From Chondrinema litorale (GTDB taxonomy: Bacteria > Bacteroidota > Bacteroidia > Cytophagales > Flammeovirgaceae): a DNA stretch of 64,000 nt. Location: contig NZ_CP111043.1 in assembly GCF_026250525.1 (NCBI RefSeq), forward strand, positions 1,787,421 through 1,851,420, in the 5' to 3' direction. Position 1 is the stretch's first letter; the number at the start of each line of letters is the position of its first letter. Both the position numbers and the translations under genes were made by a program. Of the stretch, positions 19,963 through 29,313 are shown piece by piece. A model generated the notes under the pieces. That model was not told the origin of the DNA. It did no database searches and saw nothing but the letters and a program-made list of their open reading frames with translations.

Positions 19963-21492
19963 TTACATCACAGGTTGGTTTCTTGAATCTTTCAAACCTA
20001 AAACTGCTCTGATATCTTTATCACTTTCGATTTGAATTTTCTCTTTATCAAATGAAAAATGATATTTAGGCATGGTCTGATTTTTTAAGTTTGAGAAATC
20101 TATTTGCTTAAACTTATCATTAGTAAATAACTGCAGCCAACTATTATCACCATTAGAAACTATCGCAAACAGTCTAGCTCCTTCATCAGGTACTAAACCT
20201 ACTCTGTCCCAATCCGATTCAGGGAATTTAATTAGTGTTCTATTGTCTCCTAAAACCAAATACACTGACTTATCAACCATTTGACCAGTAAAATCTTTTT
20301 TATCCACAACAGGCCAATCGATATCAAATGTGGCTTGTACCACAATATTATCATCTTGCTTTAACAAATAGTCATAATTGTAAATACCCATCTGATTCAC
20401 TTTAAATGAGCGATAAATACTTGCCATTTTCTGTGCTTTTATTTCTTCTTCTTCTAATGCTGTCAATGCTTCATCATAATTTTTCTTCCAGTAATCTGGA
20501 CTGTGTCGCATCAAATATTTAAGTGGCATTACAGCTTCAATCTCAGTGTATAATTTATGGTACTCCTGCTCTTCTCCAACATTTTCTAACAACAAACCAT
20601 ATTTATTAGCACCATAATAAGTGAATTTCACAGTGTCTTCCCAATAAGACATCTCATTTACCCAGTTTGGAAAACTTTTGCGCTCATCAGTAAACCTCCA
20701 AAGAATTTGCCCTGCCGGATAATCTCGGCCATTATATTTTACCGGGCTATAAATATTTAAACCATATGTGCTCATACCATATGCATGCGCTTTCTTTTTA
20801 ATAGTTGGATCGTCTCTTCTTTTACGAATCTCCCGACTATTATCATTCAGGTAAATATCAAGAAAGTTAAAGTATTCGAATACAAAATATTTGTTAGGAT
20901 CATATGGAAACTCTTCAGGTCTTCTCTTCTCAATATCTTTTAACAAGTTCACTTTTTCAGTATTTACTTCGCTACCAGGCGTACCTTGCATAGCCCAATT
21001 TCTATTTTCTTCATCCAAATAGTAAAAACCATATCCGTCATCTTCTTGAAAAGAAGCTGTTTTTAAATCAATAGATTTTCCATTTTGTAAAAGGATGTTT
21101 TTACCGTCTTTTTCTGCTCGTATCTCAAGCATTCCAGCTGTCTGAAAAACATCTTCTTTTCCAAGCGAATCTTTAATCGTCATTGGAATTCCGGATAGTA
21201 AGATATCTGCAGCATCATGAAATTCTCTGTACATCACAGTTACTTCTCCTTTAATCACATTTCCTAAACTATCTGTAAAAGCATTGGCAGGAATTATAAC
21301 CGATGAGCCAGATAGATAATTAATAACACCACCTTCATCTGCCGAAATAGTGTATTTGGCAAATTCAACATCCAAATTATTTACAGGAGGATTGATTAAA
21401 GGAGGGAGTTTTTCTTCTTTTTTACTACAAGAACAGGACAAAATAGTGTACATCAACAGCAGCGCTGCAGCTAAGGGGCTAATTGTTTTCAT
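19963..21492 (-). CDS. Lipoprotein of unknown function
   Basis: 509 aa. The N-terminal signal ends in a lipobox (LLLMYTILSCSC), so the protein should be lipidated on Cys19 or the next Cys and anchored in the envelope. The following domain has an 'IIPANAFTDSLGNVIKGEVTVMYREF' segment, a pattern recurrent in Bacteroidota surface proteins with beta-sandwich (ZU5-like) folds. The rest is not recognised. It is rich in aromatic and charged residues, with a helical KKNYDEALTALEEEEIKAQK stretch. It lies downstream of the transglycosylase-like gene on the same strand, about 90 bases apart. Confidence 0.75.
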   Translation of the reverse strand: MKTISPLAAALLLMYTILSCSCSKKEEKLPPLINPPVNNLDVEFAKYTISADEGGVINYLSGSSVIIPANAFTDSLGNVIKGEVTVMYREFHDAADILLSGIPMTIKDSLGKEDVFQTAGMLEIRAEKDGKNILLQNGKSIDLKTASFQEDDGYGFYYLDEENRNWAMQGTPGSEVNTEKVNLLKDIEKRRPEEFPYDPNKYFVFEYFNFLDIYLNDNSREIRKRRDDPTIKKKAHAYGMSTYGLNIYSPVKYNGRDYPAGQILWRFTDERKSFPNWVNEMSYWEDTVKFTYYGANKYGLLLENVGEEQEYHKLYTEIEAVMPLKYLMRHSPDYWKKNYDEALTALEEEEIKAQKMASIYRSFKVNQMGIYNYDYLLKQDDNIVVQATFDIDWPVVDKKDFTGQMVDKSVYLVLGDNRTLIKFPESDWDRVGLVPDEGARLFAIVSNGDNSWLQLFTNDKFKQIDFSNLKNQTMPKYHFSFDKEKIQIESDKDIRAVLGLKDSRNQPVM

Positions 21493-21582
21493 AAATGTGC
21501 TAATAAAGTTGACAAGTAAAAATCAACTTTCAAAAAGCATACTAATTCATTAATTTTCAACCAATTAGCAATCAGTAAGTTC

Positions 21583-22281
21583 TTATAATTGATATTTTGT
21601 AAAAAAGTCGAGTGCTATTGCTACATAATTGTACTGCTTACCCAAATACTTTTTACCATAGGGGAAATATGCATTGCTATTTAAAAACTCTTCAATATTA
21701 AGCTGAGAAGTTGATGACTCTAAACCTTGATTATAGGCTCTTGATAGAAAAACTACCCTATTCTCTATTAAATCAGTTTTATAAAGTTGCTCTTTTCCGG
21801 AATAAAGAGTGATAAAAGTTTTTAAATATTGAATTTGCCATTGCTCATCCTTCAAGCGTTTCAAACGCACTTTTCTTCTATCTTCTTCTGATAATGTTTT
21901 ATCAAATCCAATTTCCTTATAAACGTGATCATTATTTATCAGCGCATAATTTTCAAGTGCTTCTATAAAAGATGGTTTCATTTGGAATGAGCCTATTGAA
22001 AAGTCTACTGTATTTGAGCCATACTGCGTATACAATATTTCCAACATGGTGGTTTCAAAAAAATCTCTCACCATTGAGTATCTAATTAATTCAGGAAAAA
22101 CTATGGCGATAGCGACTTTTGTAGCAGTTGAATCTTGTTCAAAAATATTAAAAAAATTAACCTTGTTTTTTTCTACATACTCTAATGCATCATCGTAATC
22201 ATCACCAAAAATTTTATGATAATCTTCTTCAACAAGAAAAAATGATGAAAGAGTAAATAGAATAAAAAGCAAAAATCTCAT
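21583..22281 (-). CDS. Secreted lytic-transglycosylase-like protein (divergent)
   Basis: 232 aa with an N-terminal hydrophobic signal (MRFLLFILFTLSSFFL). The segment AIAIVFPELIRYS places a Glu where lysozyme-like transglycosylases have their catalytic acid. About 35 residues later, DFSIGSFQMKPSF resembles the 'GLMQ' substrate-loop motif of SLT domains. The C-terminal part contains VVFLSRAYNQG, comparable to the 'AYNAG' motif. I infer a divergent peptidoglycan lytic transglycosylase fold; activity is unproven. It lies between the heparinase-like gene and the lipoprotein gene on the same strand with short gaps, so a loose operon is possible. Confidence 0.65.
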   Translation of the reverse strand: MRFLLFILFTLSSFFLVEEDYHKIFGDDYDDALEYVEKNKVNFFNIFEQDSTATKVAIAIVFPELIRYSMVRDFFETTMLEILYTQYGSNTVDFSIGSFQMKPSFIEALENYALINNDHVYKEIGFDKTLSEEDRRKVRLKRLKDEQWQIQYLKTFITLYSGKEQLYKTDLIENRVVFLSRAYNQGLESSTSQLNIEEFLNSNAYFPYGKKYLGKQYNYVAIALDFFTKYQL

Positions 22282-22339
22282 GCTGTTATAAACAGTTCAA
22301 TAACAGAGATCATATTCAAAAATCAAACAAAATCTTTTT

Positions 22340-24334
22340 TTAATAACTTGATATTAGAAACTTCCAGTTCCCAGTTGGTTGTTTTAATTTATCAATCAGT
22401 TTAATTCTATTTAAACCATTTGCCCAAGTGCTTTTTAACCTGCCATTTTCATCACCTTCTAGGTTAATAGCTTCTTTTTCTACTTTAAACAATTCAGGAT
22501 TGTAGTTGATATAAACAGAAAATTTTGTTCCAGCTTCATTGTAGACTAATCTAATTTCACCTGGTTCTGTTAATCGTACCTCACAAGGAGTAATGAGTGA
22601 TAAGAAGGTGGTATCTGTTACTTTATTCAAGACAAACCTTTCAGATAGTGTTACATTTTTACCTCTATTTAGCTGAATGGTTCTTTTCCAACTCTTTATC
22701 TGGGCTTCTTCAGGGTAAGTTTTTGCAAGGTCTAAACTAAACTTTGCCATTCTAGAATTATGCCTATAATTCACTTCGTCTGCCTCAAACTTTCTGCCTT
22801 CTTTCTCCATTACTCCATTTACTGTTGGTAAATTGTGATAAGCAGATTGCATATTCCAGATTGTATACCGCTGATTACTAAAAGTTTTAGCTGTATAAGT
22901 TCCAACACCAGCATCTACTAACACAGGTTTTGCATTGTAATAAATTATAAAGTTACCTACATCATTATGATTGTGGCTTTCATTATTATGTCCACCTTTG
23001 GCAGCTATATAAAACCCAGTATTGTTTGAGTTAGACCGTGCAGCCATAATCTCAGATTCTGGTAGCCAAACATCTTTTGGAAAATTGAATTTCGTTTCAC
23101 TCTCATACAAATTTTTATAATTTAAAAGAGCAAAAAGTGCTCTGTCAAGACTTACATCTGTAGCAAACTCACCTTCTTTTTTTGCCATGTATGCTCCAAA
23201 CTGTTGCATTTGCACGTCGTTAATCCTTTTTCCATAACGGAAAATTAAATCGCTGCTTGGATTCATGCTGGCAGCTGCATCTGCAAAATTGATAAAGTAA
23301 TTGTCGCCTATGTAAGCCTTGTAAATATAAGTCCCAATATTCTTGATAATTTCTTGGTCGTAGATATTAATTTTCCCATCAGTAGCACTATTTAGTAGTT
23401 CAAGACAATCGAATAGTGATGCACCTGCCCTTCCCCAATAAGATGGACCTTCATCACATCCCCCATCTCTAGGATATGGATTTAAAAAATTATCCAGCGC
23501 TTTCATAATCTTAAATACAGCCGCTGCTCTTTCTTCTTTATTATCTTCTAATAGTAATACTGCTGCTAACCAGTTTGAAGCAATCCAAGGATTCCAGTTG
23601 TTTACCTGATGCTGACTCTCACTAAAACCCATCCACCAAAAATCATCTCTTTTAAGAGTTGGCTCTAATATTCTTCTTTCAGTTTCAATTTTTATCCGCT
23701 CTCTTATTCGAGGAGAAACCACATCCAGCTTTTCACCAAGTAAATAATCTGTCCAAGCTAGCAAGTTAGCTGTTTGAGCAGCAAACAAATCTACAGTTGG
23801 TTCTAAAACATTTGGTAGCTCAGCATTTCCCTTTTGCAGATATAAATGAGCAGGAAGTCCCCAATAAGACTCATCGCAAATCAACCAGATGCCATTTACA
23901 ATTTCTTCTGTAAACCTGCCTTTAGCTTCTAATAATTCAGCTAAAACTAAGTCTCGGAGATTATACCGTCTATCAAAATATTTTTTTTCGTAGTTTCTTC
24001 TATTTCCTGTTTTATGATACTCTAACAATTGGCTTGCAGTAAGAGAGGGCCAAGCAAACTCTAATGCTTCTTCTCCTTTTTTAATTAGTGTATTGTAAGC
24101 TTCTTCAGATAATGCTTCCTTATAGACTGAAGCATCTTTGGGAAATGGCTGCCACTCTTCAACAGGAATCAATATTTCATTGAGTACATTCTCAGAATAA
24201 TACTTGCTAATTAACCATTGATCTGTTTGCGACTGGGCAATAGCATTAATTGTGGGATAAAACAGAATGAGTATCTGTATAAGCTGGAAAGAGTAGTAGT
24301 GTCTCTTTAGGTATGAAGGTAGTTTCATTTTCAA
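22340..24334 (-). CDS. Heparinase II/III-family polysaccharide lyase-like protein
   Basis: 664 aa with a signal peptide (hydrophobic core LIQILILFYPTINAIAQ). The N-terminal half forms an alpha/alpha-toroid (TASQLLEYHKTGNRRNYEKKYFDRR...; DDFWWMGFSESQHQVNNWNPW). The C-terminal half starts with the heparinase II/III signature AAKGGHNNESHNHNDVGNF, containing the conserved His pairs and Asp, then PVLVDAGVGTYTAKTF. Expected to eliminate uronic-acid-containing polysaccharides in the periplasm or outside. No SusC/SusD pair is nearby, so this is not a classical polysaccharide utilisation locus and the substrate is unknown. Confidence 0.87.
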   Translation of the reverse strand: MKMKLPSYLKRHYYSFQLIQILILFYPTINAIAQSQTDQWLISKYYSENVLNEILIPVEEWQPFPKDASVYKEALSEEAYNTLIKKGEEALEFAWPSLTASQLLEYHKTGNRRNYEKKYFDRRYNLRDLVLAELLEAKGRFTEEIVNGIWLICDESYWGLPAHLYLQKGNAELPNVLEPTVDLFAAQTANLLAWTDYLLGEKLDVVSPRIRERIKIETERRILEPTLKRDDFWWMGFSESQHQVNNWNPWIASNWLAAVLLLEDNKEERAAAVFKIMKALDNFLNPYPRDGGCDEGPSYWGRAGASLFDCLELLNSATDGKINIYDQEIIKNIGTYIYKAYIGDNYFINFADAAASMNPSSDLIFRYGKRINDVQMQQFGAYMAKKEGEFATDVSLDRALFALLNYKNLYESETKFNFPKDVWLPESEIMAARSNSNNTGFYIAAKGGHNNESHNHNDVGNFIIYYNAKPVLVDAGVGTYTAKTFSNQRYTIWNMQSAYHNLPTVNGVMEKEGRKFEADEVNYRHNSRMAKFSLDLAKTYPEEAQIKSWKRTIQLNRGKNVTLSERFVLNKVTDTTFLSLITPCEVRLTEPGEIRLVYNEAGTKFSVYINYNPELFKVEKEAINLEGDENGRLKSTWANGLNRIKLIDKLKQPTGNWKFLISSY

Positions 24335-24395
24335 TTTATCTTCTTGCTAATATTTATAGGGAAGATAAATAAAAAATCGGAATGAAAGAAAAATC

Positions 24396-24424
24396 AAAAA
24401 AAAAGCCCTCTATAGAGAGCTTTT
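24396..24424 (-). terminator. Intrinsic terminator of rpoD
   Basis: On the minus strand, AAAAGCTCTCTA / TAGAGGGCTTTT forms a hairpin with one mismatch, followed by a T-run, just after the rpoD stop. Confidence 0.8.
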
Positions 24425-24433
24425 AGAATAAAA

Positions 24434-25300
24434 TTATCCAAGATACTCAGCAAGTAACTTGCTTTTTTCTCTTGATCTAAGCTTTTTAATAGCTTTTTCT
24501 TTAATTTGTCTTACTCTTTCTCTAGTAAGATTTAACTTTTCACCAATTTGTTCTAGAGACATTGGATGTTCGCCACCAATACCGAATGACATTCTAATTA
24601 CTTGTTGCTCTCTGCTTGTAAGAGTTGATAATGCTCTTTCTGTTTCGATTTCTAGTGAGCTTGTATAAGAAAGGTCTCTGTCGGTATTTTGAATGTTTTT
24701 GTTTTCAAGTACATCAAGTAATGAGTTGCTTTCTCCTTCTTGGAACGGTGCATCCATAGAAAGTTGTTTTGCGCTCAAACTTAAAGTATTTGTGATGTCG
24801 TCAGAATCCATTTCAAGAATTTCTGCAAGTTCCTCAGCTGTTGGCTCTCTTTCATACTTCTGCTCTAGTTCTGCAAAAGTTTTATTGATTTTACTTAGAG
24901 CACCAGTCCTGTTTAATGGCAATCTTACGATTCTTGACTGTTCTGCTAATGCTTGCATGATCGACTGTCTAATCCACCATACTGCATAAGAGATAAATTT
25001 AAAACCTCTGGTTTCGTCAAATTTTTGAGCTGCTTTAACGAGACCTAAATTACCTTCATTAATGAGGTCATTTAATGATAGATTTCGATTCTGGTATTGC
25101 TTGGCAACAGAAACCACGAATCTTAAATTAGCTTTTGTTAGTTTTTCAAGGGCTAACTCATCACCCTTCTTGATTCTTTTAGCCAAGTCAACTTCTTCTT
25201 CGGGTGTAAGTAGTTCAACCTTACTAATTTCGTTGAAATACCTTTCCAAAGACTGGCTTTCTCTATTGGTGATAGTTTGTGTGATCTTGAGCTGTCGCAT
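24434..25300 (-). CDS. rpoD: Primary RNA polymerase sigma factor (sigma-70, Bacteroidota type)
   Basis: 288 aa, the short form of housekeeping sigma typical for Bacteroidota, which lacks the large region 1.1/non-conserved insert. Region 1.2 ([20 protein letters not shown]), region 2 ([49 protein letters not shown]), region 3 and region 4.2 ([28 protein letters not shown]) are all present. This factor recognises TTTG/TAnnTTTG promoters, and boxes of that type are seen ahead of rpsP, leuS and rpoD itself. Monocistronic with its own terminator. Confidence 0.96.
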   Translation of the reverse strand: MRQLKITQTITNRESQSLERYFNEISKVELLTPEEEVDLAKRIKKGDELALEKLTKANLRFVVSVAKQYQNRNLSLNDLINEGNLGLVKAAQKFDETRGFKFISYAVWWIRQSIMQALAEQSRIVRLPLNRTGALSKINKTFAELEQKYEREPTAEELAEILEMDSDDITNTLSLSAKQLSMDAPFQEGESNSLLDVLENKNIQNTDRDLSYTSSLEIETERALSTLTSREQQVIRMSFGIGGEHPMSLEQIGEKLNLTRERVRQIKEKAIKKLRSREKSKLLAEYLG

Positions 25301-25321
25301 TATCCGTACTAATGTTTAAGT

Positions 25322-25351
25322 TTAAATTACCGATTGTTATTGAGAAACAAA
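25322..25351 (-). promoter_or_regulatory. Possible rpoD promoter (TTTG ... TAATTTAA)
   Basis: On the minus strand, a TTTG (25351-25348) is followed after 18 bases by TAATTTAA (25329-25322), close to the Bacteroidota TTTG/TAnnTTTG pattern and about 20 bases ahead of the start codon. The -7 box is imperfect. Confidence 0.35.
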
Positions 25352-25474
25352 CCTTTAATCAAATGGTCAAATTAATAGCTGCAATTAATCAAAACACTTT
25401 TATTAAAGAATTGTTCAATCTTTTTGAAATTTCTTTCTGATTAATTAAGATATTCTTTTTTGAGTTTACTATAT

Positions 25475-25630
25475 TTATGAGTCAGACTCATTAATCACTT
25501 TTTTGTTTAAAACACTTTTTTGCTTTTCTAGCATTATATGCATTTCCAACGCAGCTAACTCACTCTTAATTTGATTTATTAACTTATGATTAGGATTCCC
25601 CGCCTGATTAAGCTTTTCTGTATGTTTCAT
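25475..25630 (-). CDS. Possible small protein of 51 residues
   Basis: ATG at 25630 opens a 51-codon frame beginning MKHTEKLNQAGNPNHKLINQ and continuing as a Lys/Glu-rich amphipathic helix (IKSELAALEMHIMLEKQKSV) to a stop at 25475. The composition is protein-like and unlike the surrounding AT-rich spacer, but no family is recognised. No strong ribosome-binding site is visible, which is not decisive in Bacteroidota. Confidence 0.4.
   Translation of the reverse strand: MKHTEKLNQAGNPNHKLINQIKSELAALEMHIMLEKQKSVLNKKVINESDS
25477..25491. repeat. Perfect 15-base palindrome ATGAGTC-A-GACTCAT
   Basis: Seven-base arms around a single A, overlapping the last codons of the small ORF. It could be an operator for a dimeric regulator or a chance repeat. 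Confidence 0.4.
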
Positions 25631-26059
25631 AATTAGAACTGACTTGATTACGTAAAAGTTTCTTACATAAATTATACATTGATTATGTAGTCTTGGCCCC
25701 TATACAAGGTTGCCAGTATTTCTTTTAGGTAATAATTCAAAGGTTAAGGTAAATACCGTTTAACACAAGTATTTATTACATTAAACTCTATTCGATAGTT
25801 ACAGTATAATATTAAGCGAGATTTAATGAGGATGTTAGTATATTAATAGCAAATAACGAAGAAATACAAATGCGAAGCAATTTTTTTTTTGAATAAACAG
25901 ATAATTTTTCGATAAAAGTGATTATTCAAGGTCTAAATGAGGTCAAAAATCTTGTTTTCTCCCTAAAAACTTACTTCCATTTTATATATAACGCTACAAA
26001 GTGATGTCTTGTTTTAATTAACTATCCTAATTTTTTGAGTTAATTACCTATTAAAATTT

Positions 26060-28489
26060 ATGCTTAAAAATTACATTACTATTGCATTCCGCAATTTGAC
26101 AAAAAACAAGATTTATTCTTCAATTAATATTGTAGGTCTTGCTATTGGAATAAGCTGTTGTTTCCTAATACTCGCTCATGTTCAAGACGAATTATCATAC
26201 GACAAGTTTCATAAAGACTCAAAAAACATCTATAGGGTAGCACTTAAAAGACTGTATTCAACCCATACTACTTTCTATGCAATTATCCCTCACTCTTTTG
26301 CCAAAGTGATTGAAGATGATTACCCTGAAGTAGAGAAAACAGTTCGATTATTTGCTAATCAAAATACTACATTATTTAGATATGAAGACGAGAAAGGAGA
26401 ATTGCATCTTTTTGAAGAAAAACAATTTATGCTGGCAGACTCAAACTTCTTTGATGTATTTACTGTAGAAATTATTAAAGGAGATAAAAACACAGCATTA
26501 GATGGAAATAATAGTATTGTTATTACTGAAGAAACAGCAAAAAAGTATTTCGGTGAAGTTGATCCAATAGGCAAAATAATAACCAGTAACCAAACTGACT
26601 TTAAAGTAAGTGCCGTTTGCGAAAACATACCAGAAAACTCTCATTTCGATTTTGACATAATTGCTGCACTCGGCACATTTCCATTTTTTAACTCATTAAA
26701 TTTCACAGGGTTTTCTGCCTATACTTACCTTAAGCTAAAAGAAAATACTAACCCAAAGCAACTGGAAGCCAAGTTTCCAGATATGGTTTTAAAATATGCA
26801 GCTCCTCAAATAGAACAAAGTTTAGGCATTAGCTACAAAGAATACCAAGATAAAGGAAATGGTTATCAATACTTTTTGCAAAACCTAGGAGACATTCACT
26901 TGCATTCAAATTTAGAAGCAGAGATGAAAGTAAATGGTAACATTACACAAGTTTATATTTTCATATCTATATCGATATTTATTCTGTTTCTAGCCTGTAT
27001 CAACTTTATGAACTTGGCAACTGCTCGTTCTGCTGAAAGAGCCAAAGAAGTTGGTATTAGAAAAGCTCTTGGCTCATTAAAAAAGCAATTGATTACTCAG
27101 TTCTTAACCGAATCTATTGTAATTTCTTTGGTAAGCCTGCTAATTGCATTGGTTATTATTTCATTCGCTTTACCCTATTTTAATAACCTTGCAGGGAAGA
27201 CTATCAATATAGATTTTTCTAACCTGAATATTATAGCAGGCCTAATCGCATTTAGCATTTTAGTTGGTTTATTGGCAGGCATTTATCCAGCATTTTTTAT
27301 ATCGTCCTTTAACCCTATTGCAGTAATGAAAGGGCAACTTAATACTGGAGGGAAAGGTGCTCTATTGAGAAATGGTTTGGTTGTATTTCAATTCTTTATA
27401 TCTATCATATTAATAACTGGAACACTGATAGTTTATAAACAAATGAACTATATACAATCTACAGATTTGGGGTACAATAAAGAAAATATAGTTATAATTG
27501 AAGGAATAGGAAATTTGGGTAATAAACTAGAGACATTTAAAAATGAAGTAAATAAAGTAACTGGAGTAAGTAATGTTGCTTTTAGCAGTGCCATGCCAGG
27601 TCAACCGTTCTTTTTTGGCAGTTCTTTTATTCCAGAATATAAGTCTGAAGCTTTAATTACTAAAACAATGGTAATGGACGAAGACTTTCAAAAAACCATG
27701 GGTTTAGAAATTATTGAAGGCAGAGGGTTTGACAAGGCTTATAATGATTCTTCGTCTATAATATTAAATGAAGCAGCTCTCGTAGCCTTAGATATACAAG
27801 ATCCTATTGGCAGTAAAATTACTAGTAAAAATAACGACCCAGCAAATAATGTAACCTATACAATTGTTGGTATTGCCAAAGATTTTCACTTCCAATCATT
27901 ACGCGAAAGTATTTCTCCATTGGCGATTCTTGCTCCTTCTGGTTCAAATAATTTTGGTTTTTTGGCTGTTCACATCAATAACTCTGAACTACATAGTAGC
28001 TTATCTGACATTGAAAACCTTTGGAAAGAATTTGAAAATGAAATGCCTTTCAAACACACTTTTTTTGAGGAAGACTTAAAAGCTCAATATATCTCAGACA
28101 AAAGGTTTGGAGAAGTGTTTATGGTATTTGCTTCATTAGCAATTATAATAGCCTGTGTTGGATTATTTGGCTTGGCTGCCTACACAGCAAGTTTAAAAAC
28201 CAAAGAAATTGGAGTAAGAAAAGTTCTCGGTGCTTCCATTTCTGGAATTATACTTATGCTTACAACAAAGTTTACCAAGTTGGTACTAATCGCATTTGTT
28301 TTGGCTATTCCTTTTACTTACTATGTAATGGATTGGTGGCTATCTTCATTCGCTTACAAAACTGAAATGGGAATACTTCCATTTTTGCTGGCAGGTACAT
28401 CTGCCTTTGGCATTGCAATTATTACAGTGAGCTACCAATCTATAAAAGCAGCTATAGTAAACCCAGTTAAATCTTTAAAAAGTGAATAA
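26060..28489 (+). CDS. ABC transporter permease, MacB/FtsX type
   Basis: 809 aa. The N-terminal anchor is RNLTKNKIYSSINIVGLAIGISCCFLILAHV, followed by the MacB periplasmic core domain (YDKFHKDSKNIYRV...NSIVITEETAKKYFGEVDPIGK). Two FtsX domains carry the coupling helices AERAKEVGIRKALGSLKKQLITQF and SLKTKEIGVRKVLGASISGIILML. The end KAAIVNPVKSLKSE is the family tail. It stands alone without an ATPase gene and belongs to the same family as the gene at 15364-17736, but is clearly a different paralogue. Confidence 0.88.
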   Translation: MLKNYITIAFRNLTKNKIYSSINIVGLAIGISCCFLILAHVQDELSYDKFHKDSKNIYRVALKRLYSTHTTFYAIIPHSFAKVIEDDYPEVEKTVRLFANQNTTLFRYEDEKGELHLFEEKQFMLADSNFFDVFTVEIIKGDKNTALDGNNSIVITEETAKKYFGEVDPIGKIITSNQTDFKVSAVCENIPENSHFDFDIIAALGTFPFFNSLNFTGFSAYTYLKLKENTNPKQLEAKFPDMVLKYAAPQIEQSLGISYKEYQDKGNGYQYFLQNLGDIHLHSNLEAEMKVNGNITQVYIFISISIFILFLACINFMNLATARSAERAKEVGIRKALGSLKKQLITQFLTESIVISLVSLLIALVIISFALPYFNNLAGKTINIDFSNLNIIAGLIAFSILVGLLAGIYPAFFISSFNPIAVMKGQLNTGGKGALLRNGLVVFQFFISIILITGTLIVYKQMNYIQSTDLGYNKENIVIIEGIGNLGNKLETFKNEVNKVTGVSNVAFSSAMPGQPFFFGSSFIPEYKSEALITKTMVMDEDFQKTMGLEIIEGRGFDKAYNDSSSIILNEAALVALDIQDPIGSKITSKNNDPANNVTYTIVGIAKDFHFQSLRESISPLAILAPSGSNNFGFLAVHINNSELHSSLSDIENLWKEFENEMPFKHTFFEEDLKAQYISDKRFGEVFMVFASLAIIIACVGLFGLAAYTASLKTKEIGVRKVLGASISGIILMLTTKFTKLVLIAFVLAIPFTYYVMDWWLSSFAYKTEMGILPFLLAGTSAFGIAIITVSYQSIKAAIVNPVKSLKSE

Positions 28490-28493
28490 ATAA

Positions 28494-28523
28494 AAAAGCC
28501 GTCTCTAGTTAGAAACGGCTTTC
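28494..28523. terminator. Bidirectional terminator between ABC permease and rpsP
   Basis: AAAGCCGTCTCT / AGAAACGGCTTT with one mismatch and a four-base loop, between convergent genes. Confidence 0.82.
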
Positions 28524-28543
28524 AAATATCGATTAAAAGAATT

Positions 28544-29152
28544 CTATTCTTCTTTTTTCTCTTCTTTCGGTGCTTCCTCTGTAGCTTCAGCTTTTGGAGC
28601 TGCTTCTTCAGTTTCAGCAGGAGCTTCTTCAGTCGCATTCGCTGCTGCTTCTTCAGCTGCTTTTGCTTCTTCAGCCGCTTTTTTCTCAGCCTCTGCTGCT
28701 GCTTTTGCATCTACCTCAGCTTTTTCAGCTTCTCTTAATTTAAGAATCTCAGCTTCAATACGAGCTTGCTCATCTGCTTTTGCTTGTGCCTTGTCAGATG
28801 CAATTTTCTCATATTTAGCAATTTTCTCACTTCTCCAATCCTGATAACGCTTGTCAGCTTCTTCTTGAGTAAGAGCTCCTTTGTTTACACCTATTTGTAA
28901 GTGTTTTCTAAGTAATACTCCTTCACGAGAAAGCATAGTACGTACAGCATCTGAAGGCTGTGCACCTGTCATAACCCAATAGAAAGCTCTATCTAAGTCT
29001 ACATCGAATTCTGCAGGGTGTACATTTGGATTAAAAACTCCTAATTTCTCAACAAATCTACCATCACGTGGTGTTCTTGAGTCTGCTACTACTACATAGT
29101 AGATTGGCCTTTTCTTACGTCCATGACGGGACAATCTGATTCTTACTGCCAT
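28544..29152 (-). CDS. rpsP: 30S ribosomal protein S16 with Ala/Glu-rich C-terminal extension
   Basis: The S16 core (residues 1 to about 85: MAVRIRLSRHGRKKRPIYYV, DSRTPRDGRFVEKLGVFNP, DRAFYWVMTGAQPSDAVRTML) is followed by a 115-residue, highly charged Ala/Glu/Lys extension that is low-complexity and probably disordered or helical. Such long tails are known in Bacteroidota S16; the usual bacterial protein has about 80-90 residues. In this window rpsP stands alone, without the rimM-trmD-rplS neighbours found in many bacteria. A TAAATTTG box lies about 90 bases upstream. Confidence 0.96.
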   Translation of the reverse strand: MAVRIRLSRHGRKKRPIYYVVVADSRTPRDGRFVEKLGVFNPNVHPAEFDVDLDRAFYWVMTGAQPSDAVRTMLSREGVLLRKHLQIGVNKGALTQEEADKRYQDWRSEKIAKYEKIASDKAQAKADEQARIEAEILKLREAEKAEVDAKAAAEAEKKAAEEAKAAEEAAANATEEAPAETEEAAPKAEATEEAPKEEKKEE

Positions 29153-29238
29153 TTTTTAAATTTAATTTAGTATGGAACACGTCCATTAATTAATAATTAG
29201 GAGGAAATGGTCACAAAGGAATTTCCTCAATTGGGCTG

Positions 29239-29246
29239 CAAATTTA
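29239..29246 (-). promoter_or_regulatory. -7 promoter box (TAAATTTG) of rpsP
   Basis: Exact match to the Bacteroidota TAnnTTTG consensus on the minus strand, 87 bases upstream of the rpsP start. No clean TTTG -33 box was found. Confidence 0.5.
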
Positions 29247-29313
29247 GATAAATACTATTGTATTTACACTAATTATCAGTAAATAAATTAGATATTCACT
29301 ATGTTATTTTCTC

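Larger units (their letters stand above)
25301..26059. other. Long intergenic region rpoD-ABC permease
   Basis: About 760 AT-rich bases between divergent genes. It contains the likely rpoD promoter, a 51-codon minus-strand ORF (25475-25630) and a perfect 15-base palindrome overlapping the end of that ORF. The 430 bases from 25631 show nothing recognisable. Confidence 0.5.

Noticed and set aside
28522..28710. Lys/Gln/Leu-rich minus-strand ORF
   Set aside because: Out-of-frame shadow of the repetitive Ala/Glu tail of rpsP.
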